A stretch of 64,000 nucleotides of DNA from Anaerococcus sp. Marseille-P3625 (GTDB taxonomy: Bacteria; Bacillota; Clostridia; Tissierellales; Peptoniphilaceae). This document shows, one piece after another, positions 1-8,885 of this stretch (its first letter is position 1; each line of letters opens with the position of its first letter). The position numbers and the translations under genes were made by a program. The notes under the pieces were generated by a model. That model was not told the DNA's origin, ran no database searches, and worked only from the letters and a program-made list of their open reading frames with translations. The stretch is taken from assembly GCF_900232825.1 (NCBI RefSeq), contig NZ_OCTP01000010.1:434001-498000 (forward strand), in the 5' to 3' direction.

Positions 1-456
1 TTATCTTCTGGAATTTTAGATGTTACAAGACTTTTAGATTATGGAATTAACGTGTGTTTAGGCACAGATTCTGCGGCTAGTAATAATAAACAGTCTATGT
101 TAAAAGAAATTGAGATTTGCGCTCTCTTATCCAAATTAAAAGATGCTTCTAATTTAAAAGCTTTCGATGTATTAAAAATGGCTACAATTAATGGTGCAAA
201 GGCACTTGGAATTGATAAGCTTGTTGGCACAATAAAAGCTGGCAAAAAAGCAGATTTAATTATGATAAATACTAACAATGTACATCATTTTCCAACTGAT
301 GAGCTTATTGCTTCAGTATGTTATTCGACATACGAAAGAGATATAGAATATGTTTTTGTTGATGGCGATTTATTACTTGATAAGGGAAAATTGACCTATT
401 TAGATGAGGATGAAATACTCAAAAAAGCAAAAAGTATTCATAAAGAGTTATTATGA
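1..456 (+). CDS. mtaD: MtaD-type 5-methylthioadenosine/S-adenosylhomocysteine deaminase, C-terminal part
   Basis: The reading frame is open from base 1, so the gene enters from the left edge and only about 151 C-terminal residues are visible. The fragment starts in the amidohydrolase barrel: GTDSAASNN carries the metal-binding Asp of the MtaD/SsnA group. It closes with GTIKAGKKADLIMI, the strand that returns to the small beta-sandwich of cyclic amidohydrolases. Members of the group deaminate methylthioadenosine, S-adenosylhomocysteine or related adenosine compounds; substrate choice cannot be read from this fragment. The stop overlaps the next start (ATGA), so it is translationally coupled to the AcpS-NnrD gene. 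Family is sure, exact substrate is not. Confidence 0.8.
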   Translation, partial: LSSGILDVTRLLDYGINVCLGTDSAASNNKQSMLKEIEICALLSKLKDASNLKAFDVLKMATINGAKALGIDKLVGTIKAGKKADLIMINTNNVHHFPTDELIASVCYSTYERDIEYVFVDGDLLLDKGKLTYLDEDEILKKAKSIHKELL

Positions 457-1628
457 TTGGTATAGATATTGTAGAAATAAAAAGATTTTCTTTTAAAAAA
501 AATATTATAAAAATTTTCACTAAAGAAGAATTAGACTATGCAAGTTCAAAAGCAAACTATTGTCAAAGCTTAGCTGGTATTTTTGCTGCCAAGGAAGCAT
601 GCCTAAAAGCTTATGGACTTAAAATTTCTAGTATTATTAGAAAAAAAATAGAAATTAGACATATAAATAATATTCCAATTCTTTATATAGATTCAGTCAA
701 AACAAATGCCTCAATTTCAATAAGCCATGATGGAGATTATGCAGTAGCAGTATGCCAAATCAGTGACTTATATTCTTTTGATATAGATAAAAATATTAGG
801 TCTTTATTGAAAAAAAGAAAGTCTGATACTCATAAAGGAACTTACGGAAGGATTGGCATCTTAGGTGGAAGTCCTGGAATGGCTGGATCAATTTATCTAT
901 CAAGCCTTGCATCAATGCGCTCTGGTGCAGGGCTGAGCTATCTAATTGCACCTAAATCCATAAGCACTATTTTGCAAATAAAAGCAAATGAACAGATTAT
1001 AAAATCTATTGACTGTGAAAATTTTTATTATAGCAAAGAAATATTTAATGAGATTTTAGAAAAAATCAAAGACTTAGATGTATTAGCGATCGGCCCTGGT
1101 ATGGGCAAAGGCGATGGATTAAACAAACTAATAGATGAAATAATTCAAAATACAAAAATAAATTTAGTCATAGATGCTGATGGATTAAATGCTTTAAGCA
1201 AAGATTTAAGTATAATAAAAAAAAGAAATAATATTATCTTAACGCCACATTTTGGAGAATTTTCACGACTTACCAATATGAGTATCGATGAAATAAATAA
1301 AGATAGGGAAAATATTGCAAAAGAATTTGCAAAAGAGCATAAAATAGTTTTAGTTTTAAAGAGCAATCATACCATTGTTACTGATGGCAATAAAATTTAC
1401 ATAAATAAAATTGGAAATCCAGGTATGGCAACAGCAGGAAGTGGTGATGTCCTAACTGGAATAATAGCTTCATTTATGAAAAATTTAGATCCTTATAATG
1501 CTGCAATTTTAGGAGTATATATTCATTCTTTAGCTGGAGATATAGCAAAAATTAAATTGGGAGAAGAATCTTTAATGGCTAGCGATATAATAAATAATAT
1601 AGCAGAAGCAATAAAACTTTTGAGGTGA
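453..1628 (+). CDS. Fused holo-ACP synthase (AcpS) and ADP-dependent NAD(P)H-hydrate dehydratase (NnrD)
   Basis: One 391-residue frame joins two enzymes. Residues 1-105 are AcpS, which moves 4'-phosphopantetheine from CoA to acyl carrier protein: it has the opening MIGIDIVEI with the magnesium-binding Asp and FAAKEACLKAYG with the catalytic Glu/Lys helix. Residues 112-391 are NnrD (carbohydrate-kinase-like fold), which repairs hydrated NAD(P)H: GRIGILGGSPGMAGS, AIGPGMGKG, VIDADGLNALS and NPGMATAGSGDVLTG are all present. NnrD is more commonly fused to the epimerase NnrE, which is absent here. The AcpS half is slightly short (about 105 residues versus roughly 120). The start overlaps the previous stop, and alr follows after 3 bases, so these genes form one operon. 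Confidence 0.9.
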   Translation: MIGIDIVEIKRFSFKKNIIKIFTKEELDYASSKANYCQSLAGIFAAKEACLKAYGLKISSIIRKKIEIRHINNIPILYIDSVKTNASISISHDGDYAVAVCQISDLYSFDIDKNIRSLLKKRKSDTHKGTYGRIGILGGSPGMAGSIYLSSLASMRSGAGLSYLIAPKSISTILQIKANEQIIKSIDCENFYYSKEIFNEILEKIKDLDVLAIGPGMGKGDGLNKLIDEIIQNTKINLVIDADGLNALSKDLSIIKKRNNIILTPHFGEFSRLTNMSIDEINKDRENIAKEFAKEHKIVLVLKSNHTIVTDGNKIYINKIGNPGMATAGSGDVLTGIIASFMKNLDPYNAAILGVYIHSLAGDIAKIKLGEESLMASDIINNIAEAIKLLR

Positions 1629-1631
1629 TAG

Positions 1632-2750
1632 ATGGAAACATATTTAACTATTAATTTAGATGCTATAAAAGAAAATGTAATAAAAATAAAAGAATTAAAT
1701 AAAAATTCTATGTTTTGTGCTGTTGTAAAAGCTAACGCATATGGTTTAGGATCAGTTGAAATTGCTCAATATATAGAAAATGAAGTAGATTATTTTGCTG
1801 TAGCTAAAGTTAGTGAAGCTTTAATTTTAAGAAAAAACGGAATAAAAAAACCAATTATTATCCTAGGCTATGTTTCTTATAAAGATGTTGATTTATGCAT
1901 AAAATATCATATTGATATTCCTATTTACGATCTAGAATATGCTAAAAAAATAAATTTAAACATAAAAAATAAAATAGACGTTCATATAGCTTTAGATACA
2001 GGCCATTCTAGGATAGGATTTAGAGACTATGAAGTTGATAAAATAAGAGAGCTAAAAAATTTAAAAAATATCAATGTAATCTCAGCTTTTAGTCATTATG
2101 CAAGTGCAGATGAAGAAGATGAAACTTTTATGAATTTGCAGGCTCAAAGATATGATAAAATAATTAATCAAATTAAGAACGATTTTAACTTTAAATTTTT
2201 GCATTTATCAAATAGCGCTGGAGCAATAAAGCAAAAAACTGTAAAAGATATGGTTAGAGTTGGAATTGCCATCTATGGAATTTATCCTTCTAATTATCTT
2301 AGAGAAAACTCGAATGTTGATCTAAGTCAATGCTTTAGCTTAAAATCCAAGGTTTCTTTTGTAAAAAAAATTAAAAAAGGAACTCCGATTAGTTATGGAT
2401 CAACATTTATTTCTCCATCTGAAATGAAGGTAGCAACTGTCGCAATTGGCTACGCAGATGGATTTTTTAGAGCATTTTCAAATATAGGCGAACTTAGCAT
2501 TAAGGGTAAAAATTGCAGAATATTGGGAAGAGTTTGCATGGATCAGCTTATGGTTGACGTAAGTACTTTAGATGTTAATATTGATGATGAAGTCATTATC
2601 TATCCTGATATTTATAAGGAAGCGGAAAAGATCTCAACTATTACTTATGAATTAATGACCTCAGTTTCTATGAGAGTGCCAAGAGTTTACATAAAAAATA
2701 ATTCAGTTGTGAAAATCGTAGATTATTTAGGTATTAGCCATGAAAATTAA
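1632..2750 (+). CDS. alr: Alanine racemase
   Basis: A 372-residue PLP enzyme that interconverts L- and D-alanine for peptidoglycan. The N-terminal barrel carries the PLP lysine in [11 protein letters not shown] (Lys33), and [12 protein letters not shown] is the conserved barrel end. The C-terminal beta domain carries the second catalytic base in ISYGSTF, followed by [12 protein letters not shown] and [13 protein letters not shown]. Length is normal. The start is preceded by GAGGTGATAG. The gene sits between acpS and mazF as in many Firmicutes; its last 11 bases overlap the MazF start, leaving no space for the usual antitoxin gene. Confidence 0.96.
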   Translation: METYLTINLDAIKENVIKIKELNKNSMFCAVVKANAYGLGSVEIAQYIENEVDYFAVAKVSEALILRKNGIKKPIIILGYVSYKDVDLCIKYHIDIPIYDLEYAKKINLNIKNKIDVHIALDTGHSRIGFRDYEVDKIRELKNLKNINVISAFSHYASADEEDETFMNLQAQRYDKIINQIKNDFNFKFLHLSNSAGAIKQKTVKDMVRVGIAIYGIYPSNYLRENSNVDLSQCFSLKSKVSFVKKIKKGTPISYGSTFISPSEMKVATVAIGYADGFFRAFSNIGELSIKGKNCRILGRVCMDQLMVDVSTLDVNIDDEVIIYPDIYKEAEKISTITYELMTSVSMRVPRVYIKNNSVVKIVDYLGISHEN

Positions 2751-3093
2751 AAGAGGAGATTTGTTTTATGCTGATCTATCTCCAGTTGTAGGTAGCGAGC
2801 AAGGTGGAGTAAGACCAGTAATTATTGTACAAAATGATGTGGGAAATAAATACTCGCCAACCATTATTATTGCACCAATCACTAGCCAACTTAATAAAGC
2901 TAAACTTCCTACTCATGTAAAAATAAGGGGAAATGAATTTGGTCTGCCTAAAAATAGTGTGGCTTTGCTAGAACAATTAAGAACAATTGATAAAAGGCGC
3001 CTACGTGAAAAAATTGGAAGCTTTGATAATGCAATTATGCAAAAAATAGATGAAGCTATGGCAATTTCATTAGATATTGAATGTGACTATTAA
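2740..3093 (+). CDS. mazF: MazF/EndoA (NdoA) mRNA interferase toxin
   Basis: A 117-residue protein closely resembling B. subtilis EndoA, a ribosome-independent endoribonuclease that cuts single-stranded RNA at short motifs. The family's catalytic residues are present: Arg25 in [12 protein letters not shown] and Thr48 in APITSQ. The conserved [18 protein letters not shown] opening and the C-terminal [13 protein letters not shown] are also there, so it looks active. In Bacillus and Clostridium a ribbon-helix-helix antitoxin gene lies between alr and this gene. Here the start lies inside the 3' end of alr and no antitoxin frame is visible. Translation is probably coupled to alr. A hairpin terminator follows. 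Confidence 0.95.
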   Translation: MKIKRGDLFYADLSPVVGSEQGGVRPVIIVQNDVGNKYSPTIIIAPITSQLNKAKLPTHVKIRGNEFGLPKNSVALLEQLRTIDKRRLREKIGSFDNAIMQKIDEAMAISLDIECDY

Positions 3094-3095
3094 AA

Positions 3096-3152
3096 AAGCT
3101 GACAGCAAATATTTATCTTTAAAATTTTAAAGTATATAAATGTTGTCAGCTT
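3096..3152. terminator. Shared hairpin terminator between mazF and murC
   Basis: The arms AAGCTGACA and TGTCAGCTT pair around an AT-rich centre that can pair further. The hairpin lies between convergent genes mazF (+) and murC (-), with A-rich sequence on the left and T-rich on the right, so it can serve both directions. Confidence 0.75.
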
Positions 3153-3155
3153 ATT

Positions 3156-4559
3156 TTATTTATCGTTTTTTATATAATCATTTACTATCATCTTTGCAAG
3201 GACATCTGGATTTCCACAACCTGTTGTAATTATTAAATCAGAAGGTTTAGCAATTTGATAAACATAATCACGAGCTTCTTCAAAAGTCCCCAAATATTTG
3301 GCGTTTACTCCTTTTTTTACCAAGGCATCAACCACATCTTTTGAATGAATTGTAGGATCAAATTTTTCTCTTGCAGCGTAAATATCAGTAACTACAACTT
3401 CATCAGCTCCATCAAAGCATTTCAAAAAGTCGTTAAATAAAGTTTTGGTTCTGCTGTAAGTGTGAGGTTGCCAAATACAAACTAATTTTCCATCGGTATG
3501 TTCTCTTAAAGCTTTTAGGGTAACATCAATTTCTGATGGATGATGGCCATAATCAGTCATAATAGTGGCATCATTAACATGTCCTAAGATTTGCATTCTT
3601 CTGTTTAGCCCTTTGTAAGCTTTGATGTTTTTTCTAATAGTTTCGATATCAATTCCGTTTTCATAGGTTGCAATAATTGAAGCCATGGCGTTGTTTATAT
3701 TGTGTCTACCAATTACTCCAAGTTCAAAGTGTTCAATAGAACCATCTTTCATTTTTAAATCAAAATTTGGTCTACCGATTTCGTCAAATTTTATATTTTT
3801 TGCAACATAATCAGCTTCGTCATTTTCTTGAGCGTAAGTAATGAGTCTTCCTTGAACAGAATCAAAAATCAATCGGTTGTTAGCTTCATTTAAATTACTA
3901 ATAGTAATAGAATTTTCATCTTGATTTCTCAAATATTCTTTGAAAGTATCAACAATATGATCTAGATTTTTATAATAATCTAAATGATCTTGGTCAATAT
4001 TAAGAACAATTAGAGTTTGAGGAAAATAATATCTTATATTTCCCTTATATTCGCAAGCTTCAGTTACCAAGAATTTCTCATCTCCAACATGAACGTTACC
4101 TTCCAAATCTTCAAGTTCGCCGCCTAAAAGAACTGTTGGATTTTCCTTAGAATTTAGAAGAATTTTTGATATCATACTTGTAGTTGTTGATTTTCCGTGA
4201 GAACCGGAAATAGCTATTGAATTTTCATAATTTCTCATCAAGGCTCCTAGAAAAACTCCTCTGCTTATAACAGGAACATCTAGATTTCTTGCAGCTATTA
4301 ATTCTTCATTATCATCCAAAATAGCATCAGTATAAATTACTAAATCTGGATTATTTATATTATTTTTACTTTGACCAATATAAATTTTTGCACCGTGATT
4401 TTCAAGATTTTTAACTATATCACTCATTGATCTATCAGATCCAGAAACATTATATCCTTTATTTAACAACAAAGCAGCGATACCGCTCATTGAAATACCG
4501 CCTATTCCTATAAAATGAACATTAGATACTTCATGTTCATCTAATTTAAATTCAAACAT
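3156..4559 (-). CDS. murC: UDP-N-acetylmuramate--L-alanine ligase
   Basis: A 467-residue cytoplasmic Mur ligase that adds L-alanine to UDP-MurNAc using ATP, the first amino-acid step of peptidoglycan stem synthesis. The N-terminal Rossmann domain has HFIGIGGISMSGIA. The ATP loop reads SGSHGKSTTTSM (the usual GTHGKTTT with Ser substitutions). The central domain has NIDQDHLDYY and the C-terminal domain ITTGCGNPD. Length is normal. The start is supported by AGGAGT seven bases upstream and by a good promoter further up. It is a single-gene minus-strand unit inside a plus-strand region. Alr two genes away works in the same pathway. Confidence 0.95.
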   Translation of the reverse strand: MFEFKLDEHEVSNVHFIGIGGISMSGIAALLLNKGYNVSGSDRSMSDIVKNLENHGAKIYIGQSKNNINNPDLVIYTDAILDDNEELIAARNLDVPVISRGVFLGALMRNYENSIAISGSHGKSTTTSMISKILLNSKENPTVLLGGELEDLEGNVHVGDEKFLVTEACEYKGNIRYYFPQTLIVLNIDQDHLDYYKNLDHIVDTFKEYLRNQDENSITISNLNEANNRLIFDSVQGRLITYAQENDEADYVAKNIKFDEIGRPNFDLKMKDGSIEHFELGVIGRHNINNAMASIIATYENGIDIETIRKNIKAYKGLNRRMQILGHVNDATIMTDYGHHPSEIDVTLKALREHTDGKLVCIWQPHTYSRTKTLFNDFLKCFDGADEVVVTDIYAAREKFDPTIHSKDVVDALVKKGVNAKYLGTFEEARDYVYQIAKPSDLIITTGCGNPDVLAKMIVNDYIKNDK

Positions 4560-4601
4560 TATTACTCCTAATTAAGTTATTCTTTTAGCATTATTAAATA
4601 T

Positions 4602-4630
4602 ATGATATGCTTTTTTATCAAACTTGTAAA
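4602..4630 (-). promoter_or_regulatory. Predicted sigma-A promoter of murC
   Basis: On the minus strand: -35 TTTACA (4630-4625), 17-base spacer, -10 TATCAT (4607-4602), about 43 bases before the murC start codon. Confidence 0.7.
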
Positions 4631-4662
4631 GTTTAACATCCTATGATACCATAATTTTATAC

Positions 4663-4668
4663 TATAAT
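4663..4668 (+). promoter_or_regulatory. Predicted -10 element for rpiB
   Basis: A perfect TATAAT 24 bases before the rpiB start. No convincing -35 box is visible at 16-18 bases upstream, so only the -10 is reported. Confidence 0.5.
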
Positions 4669-4692
4669 AAGAAAAAATGAAAGGAAAATTTT

Positions 4693-5133
4693 ATGAAATA
4701 TGTTATAGGAAATGATCATGGTGGAATCGATTTATATGAGTCTGTAAAAGAAAAAATTGAGTCTATGGGGCATGTTGTTATCCACGTAGGGACAAATGGT
4801 CATGAAAGTGTAGATTATCCTGATTATGCGAAGCTAGCTTGCGAAAAAGTTTTATCAAAAGAAGCTGATTATGCTATATTAATATGTGGCACAGGCATTG
4901 GAATGAGTATGTCAGCAAATAAGATTGATGGCATTAGAGCAGCTTGCGTTTCTGATACATATTCTGCAAGAATGAGTAGAGCTCATAATAATGCAAATTG
5001 TCTATGTATTGGGGCAAGAGTATTAGGCAATGAATTAGCTAATATGATTGTAGAAGAATTCGTCAAGACAGAATTTGAAGGAGGAAGACACCAAAAAAGA
5101 GTAGATAAGATAAATAAATTAGAGATAAGATAA
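4693..5133 (+). CDS. rpiB: Ribose-5-phosphate isomerase B
   Basis: A 146-residue RpiB/LacAB-family isomerase converting ribulose-5-phosphate and ribose-5-phosphate in the pentose phosphate pathway. Seen: GNDHGGIDL at the N-terminus, SVDYPDYA, the active-site cysteine segment CGTGIGMSMSANKIDGIRAA, and SRAHNNANCLCIGARV. It has its own -10 box and the Shine-Dalgarno AAAGGAAA. It lies divergently from murC. The ribose phosphate it makes feeds Prs, encoded three genes downstream. A galactose-6-phosphate isomerase role is less likely because the full RpiB signature is present and no partner subunit gene lies nearby. Confidence 0.92.
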   Translation: MKYVIGNDHGGIDLYESVKEKIESMGHVVIHVGTNGHESVDYPDYAKLACEKVLSKEADYAILICGTGIGMSMSANKIDGIRAACVSDTYSARMSRAHNNANCLCIGARVLGNELANMIVEEFVKTEFEGGRHQKRVDKINKLEIR

Positions 5134-5146
5134 ACTATTCTAATAC

Positions 5147-5174
5147 TTTAAAATTTGTATAAAAATGATAAAAT
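5147..5174 (+). promoter_or_regulatory. Possible promoter of the deoD-glmU operon
   Basis: TTTAAA (5147-5152), 16-base spacer, TAAAAT (5169-5174), about 32 bases before the deoD start. Both boxes are imperfect. Confidence 0.4.
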
Positions 5175-5206
5175 ATAGGTGTAAATTTTAGTTTAAGGAG
5201 AAAAAT

Positions 5207-5920
5207 ATGAATATACCAACACCCCATATATCGGCAACAAGTCCTGATGAAATTGCAAGCACAGTACTAATGCCAGGAGATCCACTCAGAGCAAAATTTA
5301 TTGCAGAAAATTTTTTAGATAATGTTAAACAATTTAATAAAACTCGTGGAATGCTCGGATTTACAGGATACTACAAAGAAAAAAAAGTTTCTGTAATGGG
5401 TTCAGGAATGGGCATACCATCATCTATGATTTATTACAATGAGTTATTCGCTTTCTACGATGTGGACACTATAGTTAGAATTGGAACAGCTGGTTCTATG
5501 CAAGAAGATATCAAACTTCATGATATTGTTATAGCAACAAGTGCTTGCTCAGAAAGTTCAATAAACGATAATTTATTTGAAAATATTAATTTTTCACCAA
5601 CACCAGATTTTGATCTTTTGCTTAAAGCCTATAACAAGTCAAATGAATTGTCTTATACAACTCATTGCGGTCAAGTTCATAGCTCTGATCAATTTTATAA
5701 TAAACTACCAGATGGAGTATTTGATAATTTAAGAAAATATGGAGTTTTGTGCGTAGAAATGGAAACTTATGGACTTTATATGACTGCTAGAAAATATGGT
5801 AAAAAAGCCCTTGGTATATTTACAATTAGCGACTCTTTGGTTGAAAAAGTTGCAGATAGTGCCGAAAATAGAGAAAAATCATACACAAATATGATGAATT
5901 TAGCTTTAGAAATAGCTTAG
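5207..5920 (+). CDS. deoD: Purine-nucleoside phosphorylase, DeoD type
   Basis: A 237-residue hexameric-type phosphorylase that splits purine (deoxy)nucleosides with phosphate to base and (deoxy)ribose-1-phosphate. Seen: VLMPGDPLRAKFIAENFL (phosphate site), GSGMGIPSSMIY, VRIGTAGSMQ, CVEMETYGLY (nucleoside-binding Glu) and FTISDSLV carrying the catalytic Asp. The start ATG follows AAGGAGAAAAAT. GlmU starts 8 bases after the stop, so it is the first gene of a nucleotide-sugar and ribose-phosphate operon. Length is that of E. coli and B. subtilis DeoD. Confidence 0.95.
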   Translation: MNIPTPHISATSPDEIASTVLMPGDPLRAKFIAENFLDNVKQFNKTRGMLGFTGYYKEKKVSVMGSGMGIPSSMIYYNELFAFYDVDTIVRIGTAGSMQEDIKLHDIVIATSACSESSINDNLFENINFSPTPDFDLLLKAYNKSNELSYTTHCGQVHSSDQFYNKLPDGVFDNLRKYGVLCVEMETYGLYMTARKYGKKALGIFTISDSLVEKVADSAENREKSYTNMMNLALEIA

Positions 5921-5928
5921 GAAAAAAT

Positions 5929-7320
5929 ATGTTAAAAGTAATTATAATGGCAGCTGGAGAGGGAACAAGAATGAAATCTTCAACCTCAAAAGTTTTACAC
6001 AAATTATTAAATAGAGAAATGATTAAATATGTTGTAGACGCTTCAAGATTTGAGGATTCTAAAACCATAATTATAGCTGGGAAAAATAAAAATCAAATTG
6101 AAGAATTATTCCCTAATGATCTTGTGATAGAGCAAAAAATCGGAGAAAATTACCCTTATGGCACAGGATACGCCGCATCATTAGCTTCAAATTATATTGA
6201 AGATAATGATCAAGTATTGGTTCTAAACGGCGATATTCCTCTTATTACAAAAGCCTCAATTAAATATTTCATCAATAATCACGTGGAAAATAATAACGAT
6301 GCTTCAGTCTTATCTACAAAAGTAGTAAATCCGATTAGTTATGGACGAATTATAAGAGACGATAAGGGAGAATTTATAGGGATTGTCGAGCATAAGGACC
6401 TTAATATCAACCAAAATAATATTGATGAAATAAACACTGGTATTTATATTTTTAAAGGTTCAAATTTTAAAGAATCAATCAAAAAACTAAATTCTTCAAA
6501 CAATCAAAATGAACTATATTTAACTGATTGTATCGAAATATTATCAAACGAAGGGAAAAAAGTTATGGCATTTACAGCTGATCATGCTGATGAGTTTTAT
6601 GGAATAAACACAAAAAAAGAATTAGCAGAAGCAAGTAAAATAATCCAAAAAAGAGTAAATGAAAATCATATGTTAAACGGTGTAATAATAGAAACACCTG
6701 ATATGGTATACATCGATCCAGAAGTAAAAATTGGGAAAGATACAATAATAAGTGGACCAGTAAAATTATTAGGAAAAACTATTATTGATGAAAATTGCAT
6801 AATTGAAGGATCAAGTAGAATTGTAAATTCAACCTTAGACAAAGGCGTAAAAATAGATAATTCTGTTATTGAAGATTCCACCATTGGTGAAAATACAGAT
6901 GTTGGACCATATTCTCACTTAAGACCAAAGGCAAAACTTGGTAAACATGTACACATTGGTAATTTTGTTGAAGTTAAAAATTCTAACGTTGGAGATAATA
7001 CAAAGGCTGGCCACTTAGCCTATGTTGGAGATTGTGATCTTGGAAGTGGAATAAATATTGGCTGTGGCGTGATTTTTGTAAATTATGATGGTAAATTTAA
7101 ACATAGATCAATTGTAGGAGATGATGCATTTATAGGTTCTAATTCAAATATTGTAGCTCCAGTAAACATTGAAAAAGATGCTTACATTGCCGCAGGATCT
7201 ACAATTACTAAAGATGTTGGCTCTGGTATGCTTTCCATTGAGCGTGCGGAACAAAAAAATATAGCTGGCTATACTGAGAAAAAAAGAAAAAGAGATTTAG
7301 AAAAATTAAAGGAGAATTAA
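5929..7320 (+). CDS. glmU: Bifunctional GlmU: UDP-GlcNAc pyrophosphorylase / glucosamine-1-phosphate acetyltransferase
   Basis: A 463-residue enzyme making UDP-GlcNAc for cell-wall synthesis. Residues 1-230 are the nucleotidyltransferase: MAAGEGTRMKSSTSKVLHK, GTGYAAS, VLNGDIPLI and ELYLTD. Residues from about 250 on form the left-handed beta-helix acetyltransferase with hexapeptide repeats such as GENTDVGPYSHLRP, and HIGNFVEVKNS with GHLAYVGD around the catalytic His. Length matches the family. Its TAATG stop/start overlap with prs reproduces the Bacillus gcaD-prs order. Confidence 0.97.
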   Translation: MLKVIIMAAGEGTRMKSSTSKVLHKLLNREMIKYVVDASRFEDSKTIIIAGKNKNQIEELFPNDLVIEQKIGENYPYGTGYAASLASNYIEDNDQVLVLNGDIPLITKASIKYFINNHVENNNDASVLSTKVVNPISYGRIIRDDKGEFIGIVEHKDLNINQNNIDEINTGIYIFKGSNFKESIKKLNSSNNQNELYLTDCIEILSNEGKKVMAFTADHADEFYGINTKKELAEASKIIQKRVNENHMLNGVIIETPDMVYIDPEVKIGKDTIISGPVKLLGKTIIDENCIIEGSSRIVNSTLDKGVKIDNSVIEDSTIGENTDVGPYSHLRPKAKLGKHVHIGNFVEVKNSNVGDNTKAGHLAYVGDCDLGSGINIGCGVIFVNYDGKFKHRSIVGDDAFIGSNSNIVAPVNIEKDAYIAAGSTITKDVGSGMLSIERAEQKNIAGYTEKKRKRDLEKLKEN

Positions 7321-8306
7321 TGACATCAAGTAATGCAAAGGCTTTTATCCAAAGAGGCGAACTAAAATTATTAAGTGGTAATGCAAATTTAAATTTAGCA
7401 AATTCTGTTGCAAAATCTTTGGGAATCGAATTAGGGGCTTCAGAAATCGAGAAATTCAGTGATGGAGAAATTAAAATCAAAATAAACGAGTCTATCAGGG
7501 GCAAAGATGTCTATATAATGCAGCCGACTTCCTATCCAACTAATGATAATTTGATGGAATTATTAATAATGATAGATGCTTGTAGACGTGCTTCAGCTGG
7601 CTACATAAACGCAATAATACCATATTATGGCTATGCTAGACAAGATAGAAAAACTCGCGGTCGTGAGCCAATAACAGCAAAGCTTGTAGCTAATTTAATT
7701 ACACAAGCTGGTGCAGATAGAATTATAACAATGGATTTACACGCTGGACAAATTCAAGGATATTTTGATATACCAGTAGATCACTTCTCTGCAATCAAAC
7801 TTCTTTCATCATACTTTATTGATATGGCTTATAATAAGGGTGATCAATTTGTAGTGGTAAGTCCTGATCTAGGTGGAGTAAGAAGAGCAAGAGCATTTTC
7901 AGATTATTTAAAATTACCAATTGCAATCATAGAAAAAAGAAGACCAGAACCAAATGTTTCTGAAGTTATGAGTGTAATAGGCGATTTCAAGGGCAAACAT
8001 GCAATTTTAGTTGATGATATGGTTGATACTGCAGGAACTATAACAAATGCTGCAAATTATCTAATTGATAATGGAGCTAAGGATGTTTATATAGCTGCAA
8101 CTCATGGAGTATTTTCTGGCAAAGCTATCGAAAGATTATCAGATTCCTCAGTTAAAGAAGTAATTATAACTGATACTATACAGCTACCAAAAGAAAAACA
8201 ATTAGATAAAATCAAACAACTTGAAGTTGGCCCACTATTGGCTGAAGCAATTCATAGAATAAATACTTACGAATCAATTTCTGGTTTGTTTGATGATGGA
8301 GAATAG
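7320..8306 (+). CDS. prs: Ribose-phosphate pyrophosphokinase (PRPP synthetase)
   Basis: A 328-residue class I PRPP synthetase: ribose-5-phosphate plus ATP gives PRPP for nucleotide, His, Trp and NAD synthesis. Seen: GASEIEKFSDGEIKIKI, the catalytic flexible loop YARQDRKTRGREPITAK, the metal site MDLHAGQIQGYFDIPVDH, and the PRPP loop VDDMVDTAGTI. The start codon shares bases with the glmU stop (TAATG) and is preceded by AAGGAGAAT. Pth follows with no gap, so glmU, prs, pth and mfd are one transcript. Confidence 0.97.
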   Translation: MTSSNAKAFIQRGELKLLSGNANLNLANSVAKSLGIELGASEIEKFSDGEIKIKINESIRGKDVYIMQPTSYPTNDNLMELLIMIDACRRASAGYINAIIPYYGYARQDRKTRGREPITAKLVANLITQAGADRIITMDLHAGQIQGYFDIPVDHFSAIKLLSSYFIDMAYNKGDQFVVVSPDLGGVRRARAFSDYLKLPIAIIEKRRPEPNVSEVMSVIGDFKGKHAILVDDMVDTAGTITNAANYLIDNGAKDVYIAATHGVFSGKAIERLSDSSVKEVIITDTIQLPKEKQLDKIKQLEVGPLLAEAIHRINTYESISGLFDDGE

Positions 8307-8885
8307 ATGTATTTTATAGTGGGATTAGGAAATCCTGGTGATAAATATGAAAACACCAGACATAATATGGGATTTCTAACTATTGATTATCTTAGTAGAA
8401 AATTTGATATCAAAGTAAAAAAATTAAAATTTAAGTCTTTGTATGGTCAGGGAGAAATCTCTGGCCAAAAAGTCATGCTCATAAAGCCACAAACTTATAT
8501 GAATTCATCAGGTGAAGCTATTAGAGAATTGAGGAATTATTACAATTTTGATATGGATAAGCTAATTGTAATAGTAGATGATATAGATATAAATTTTGGA
8601 ACAATTCGTATTAAAGCCAAAGGTTCTTCCGGAAGCCATAATGGTATGAAATCAATAATTTATAACTTAGTCGATGATTCTTTTCCAAGAATAAAAATAG
8701 CTGTTGGTAAAAAACCTGAATATATGGATTTGGCTAATTTTGTTTTAAGTGGATTTACTGAGAAAGAAGTAGAAATTATAAGAGATGAAATTGCTTTGGC
8801 AAGCGATGCTGTTGAAATGATTTTAGATAGTGGAGTTGAAAAAGCAATGAATAAGTTTAACTCAATTAAATTAATAGATGAATAA
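8307..8885 (+). CDS. pth: Peptidyl-tRNA hydrolase
   Basis: A 192-residue Pth that cleaves the ester of peptidyl-tRNAs dropped from stalled ribosomes. Visible catalytic positions are Asn in GLGNPGDKYENTRHNMGF with the active His20, Asn in KPQTYMNSSGEA, and Asp in VDDIDINFG, followed by GSSGSHNGMKSI. It begins directly after the prs stop and its end overlaps the mfd start by 8 bases, as in Bacillus where pth precedes mfd. Together with RqcH at 14.7-16.5 kb it points to nascent-chain rescue functions in this region. Confidence 0.96.
   Translation: MYFIVGLGNPGDKYENTRHNMGFLTIDYLSRKFDIKVKKLKFKSLYGQGEISGQKVMLIKPQTYMNSSGEAIRELRNYYNFDMDKLIVIVDDIDINFGTIRIKAKGSSGSHNGMKSIIYNLVDDSFPRIKIAVGKKPEYMDLANFVLSGFTEKEVEIIRDEIALASDAVEMILDSGVEKAMNKFNSIKLIDE

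Noticed and set aside
39-278. Minus-strand frame of 79 codons over the mtaD fragment
   Set aside because: It lies wholly antisense to a clear amidohydrolase, has no family pattern and no Shine-Dalgarno.
2751-3155. Antitoxin gene downstream of or antisense to mazF
   Set aside because: No frame with a ribbon-helix-helix or other antitoxin pattern was found on either strand between alr and murC.
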